A stretch of 5,429 bases of DNA, from assembly GCA_027064265.1 (NCBI GenBank), contig JAMOQA010000581.1, positions 1 through 5,429 of the forward strand, written 5' to 3'. A program made the translations under genes and the position numbers. This DNA comes from Acidobacteriota bacterium. Lineage in GTDB: Bacteria; Acidobacteriota; Polarisedimenticolia; J045. A model generated the notes under the pieces. That model ran no database searches and had not been told where the DNA came from. It saw nothing but the letters and a program-made list of their open reading frames with translations. Shown here piece by piece: positions 4,411 to 5,429 of this stretch (position 1 is its first letter; every line of letters starts with the position of its first letter).

Positions 4411-5429
4411 GCGCCGTCCCCGGCCCGACCGTCCCCTGCAACCGGTGCGGGCGCCCCCGGCCCCTCCTCGCCCCCTGGCCCTGGTGCGACTGCGGGGGCG
4501 CACCCGCGGTCCCCCTGCCCCTCCCGGCCGCGCCGCTTTCCGACCGCCAGGGGCTCTGGCGCTGGCAACGCGCCCTCCCGCTGCCCGCGGGTGCCGAGCC
4601 GGTCTCCCTCGGCGAGGGCCGGGTGCCGGTGGAACCCCTCGCCCTCCCGGGCCTGCCGGACGGCGTCCTCGCCCTCCGGGAGGACCTGGAACCCACCGGG
4701 TCCTGGAAGGACCGGGGCAGCACCGTGCTGGTCACCGCGATGAAGATCGCCGGCGTGGCCGAGGCGGTGGAGGATTCCTCGGGCAACGCGGCCCTCTCCC
4801 TCGCCCGGTACGCCCGGGCGGCCGGGATCCGCCTGCGGACGTTCGTCCCGGCGGGTGCCACCCGGCTCAAGAAGGAGCTGATCGCCGCGGCGGGGGCCGA
4901 GGTGGTCGAGGTGCCGGGCCCCCGCCGGGCCGCCACGGGGGCCGCCCGGGAGGCGGCGGCCCGGGGCGCCTCCTGGGCCAGCCACGCCGCCCAGCCTCTC
5001 CACGCCCTGGGGGCCGCCACCGCCGCTCTCGACCTCGCCGCCGTCCTCCCCCGGGAGGCGCCGGGCACGGTGATCGTCCCGGCGGGCCAGGGAGGACTCC
5101 TCGCCGGGCTGCGCGCCGGCTTCGAGGCCCTGGTCCGGGACGGCCACCTCGCCCGGCTGCCCCGGCTGGTCGGCGTCCAGTCCGCGGCGTGCGCGCCCCT
5201 CGCGGCCGCCTGGTCGGGGGAGGCCCCCGGCGCCGCCCCCTGCCGCCCCGGCCTCGCCGAGGGGGTGCTGGTCGAGGAACCCGCCCGGGCCCCGGAGGCC
5301 CTCGCCGCCGCCCGGGCGAGCGGCGGCACCATCGCCGCCGTCGACGACCTGGCCCTCGAGCGGGCCCTGCGGCTGCTCTGGCGGGAGGGCCGGCGGGTCG
5401 AGCCGACGGCGGCCCTCCCGGTCGCCTGG
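4407..5429 (+). CDS. Threonine-synthase-like PLP-dependent enzyme, partial at 3' end
   Basis: This open frame of 341 codons reaches the window edge without a stop. It has a fold-type II PLP enzyme core. LREDLEPTGSWKDRG (90-104) carries the probable Schiff-base lysine K101. EDSSGNAALSLARYA (122-136) is the PLP-ring asparagine loop typical of threonine synthases. FVPAGATRLKKELIAAAGA (146-164) is the adjacent helix region, and PAGQGGLLAG (225-234) is the phosphate-binding glycine loop. VGVQSAACAPL (256-266) and VEPTAALPVA (331-340) also match the family. The N-terminus has CNRCG (C11, C14) and CDCGG (C27, C29), a short zinc-ribbon-like segment often seen at the front of archaeal-type threonine synthases. 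Threonine synthase makes threonine from O-phosphohomoserine, but related enzymes (threonine dehydratase, cysteate synthase) share this fold, so substrate is uncertain. The ATG overlaps the pyrF stop (ATGA). AGGA sits directly against it, too close for a good Shine-Dalgarno, so translation probably depends on coupling. Nothing ties it functionally to pyrimidine synthesis. Confidence 0.82.
   Translation, partial: MSAVPGPTVPCNRCGRPRPLLAPWPWCDCGGAPAVPLPLPAAPLSDRQGLWRWQRALPLPAGAEPVSLGEGRVPVEPLALPGLPDGVLALREDLEPTGSWKDRGSTVLVTAMKIAGVAEAVEDSSGNAALSLARYARAAGIRLRTFVPAGATRLKKELIAAAGAEVVEVPGPRRAATGAAREAAARGASWASHAAQPLHALGAATAALDLAAVLPREAPGTVIVPAGQGGLLAGLRAGFEALVRDGHLARLPRLVGVQSAACAPLAAAWSGEAPGAAPCRPGLAEGVLVEEPARAPEALAAARASGGTIAAVDDLALERALRLLWREGRRVEPTAALPVAW

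Noticed and set aside
3395..5332. Large minus-strand open frames opposite pyrD, pyrF and the PLP enzyme
   Set aside because: They are low-complexity Arg/Gly/Pro/Ala shadows; the plus strand carries recognisable enzymes throughout.
1978..5362. Recurrent CTCGAG hexamer as a possible uptake or recognition sequence
   Set aside because: The sites fall in coding frames and mostly read as Leu-Glu codons (CTC GAG), explained by codon bias and protein composition.

Overview
This is a very GC-rich window with strong G/C preference at third codon positions, from what looks like a free-living, Gram-negative-type bacterium. The best taxonomic clue is the C-terminus of the first complete gene. A secreted protein there ends in an acidic Asp-rich linker followed by a cysteine-containing module finishing in FWYLGRGRNACGGGSLG...SSAGEER. 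I associate that ending with exported proteins of Acidobacteriota (Thermoanaerobaculia/Polarisedimenticolia-like lineages) and some neighbouring phyla. The placement is an inference and is not decisive.

Layout. Bases 1-313 (minus strand) hold the 5' part of an unrecognised hydrophobic, probably integral membrane protein that runs off the left edge. A divergent 105-base spacer (314-418) with a pyrimidine tract follows. Bases 419-1852 (plus) encode a 477-residue exported protein with a signal peptide, a five-bladed beta-propeller of the glycoside-hydrolase (GH43/GH32/GH130-like) type and the C-terminal module above. A 98-base gap (1853-1950) carries a possible promoter, a perfect 20-base palindrome and a strong ribosome binding site.

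From 1951 to the right edge is a tightly packed operon in which every junction overlaps by a few bases: pyrK (iron-sulfur/FAD electron-transfer subunit), pyrD (class 1B dihydroorotate dehydrogenase), pyrF (orotidine 5'-phosphate decarboxylase) and a threonine-synthase-like PLP enzyme that is cut by the window end. PyrK and PyrD would form the NAD-linked dihydroorotate dehydrogenase complex, making orotate. PyrF would complete UMP synthesis after PyrE, which is not in this window. The PLP enzyme shares the transcript but has no obvious role in pyrimidine synthesis.

The main anomaly is in pyrF. As given, the reading frame is broken by one missing base between about 3851 and 3867, while both halves keep all catalytic residues at exactly the expected spacing. 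This is either a sequence/assembly error in a GC-rich stretch or a recent inactivating deletion. I see no CRISPR array, tRNA, rRNA, insertion sequence or clearly novel multi-gene system here. The less familiar parts are the secreted propeller protein and the palindrome at the pyr promoter.
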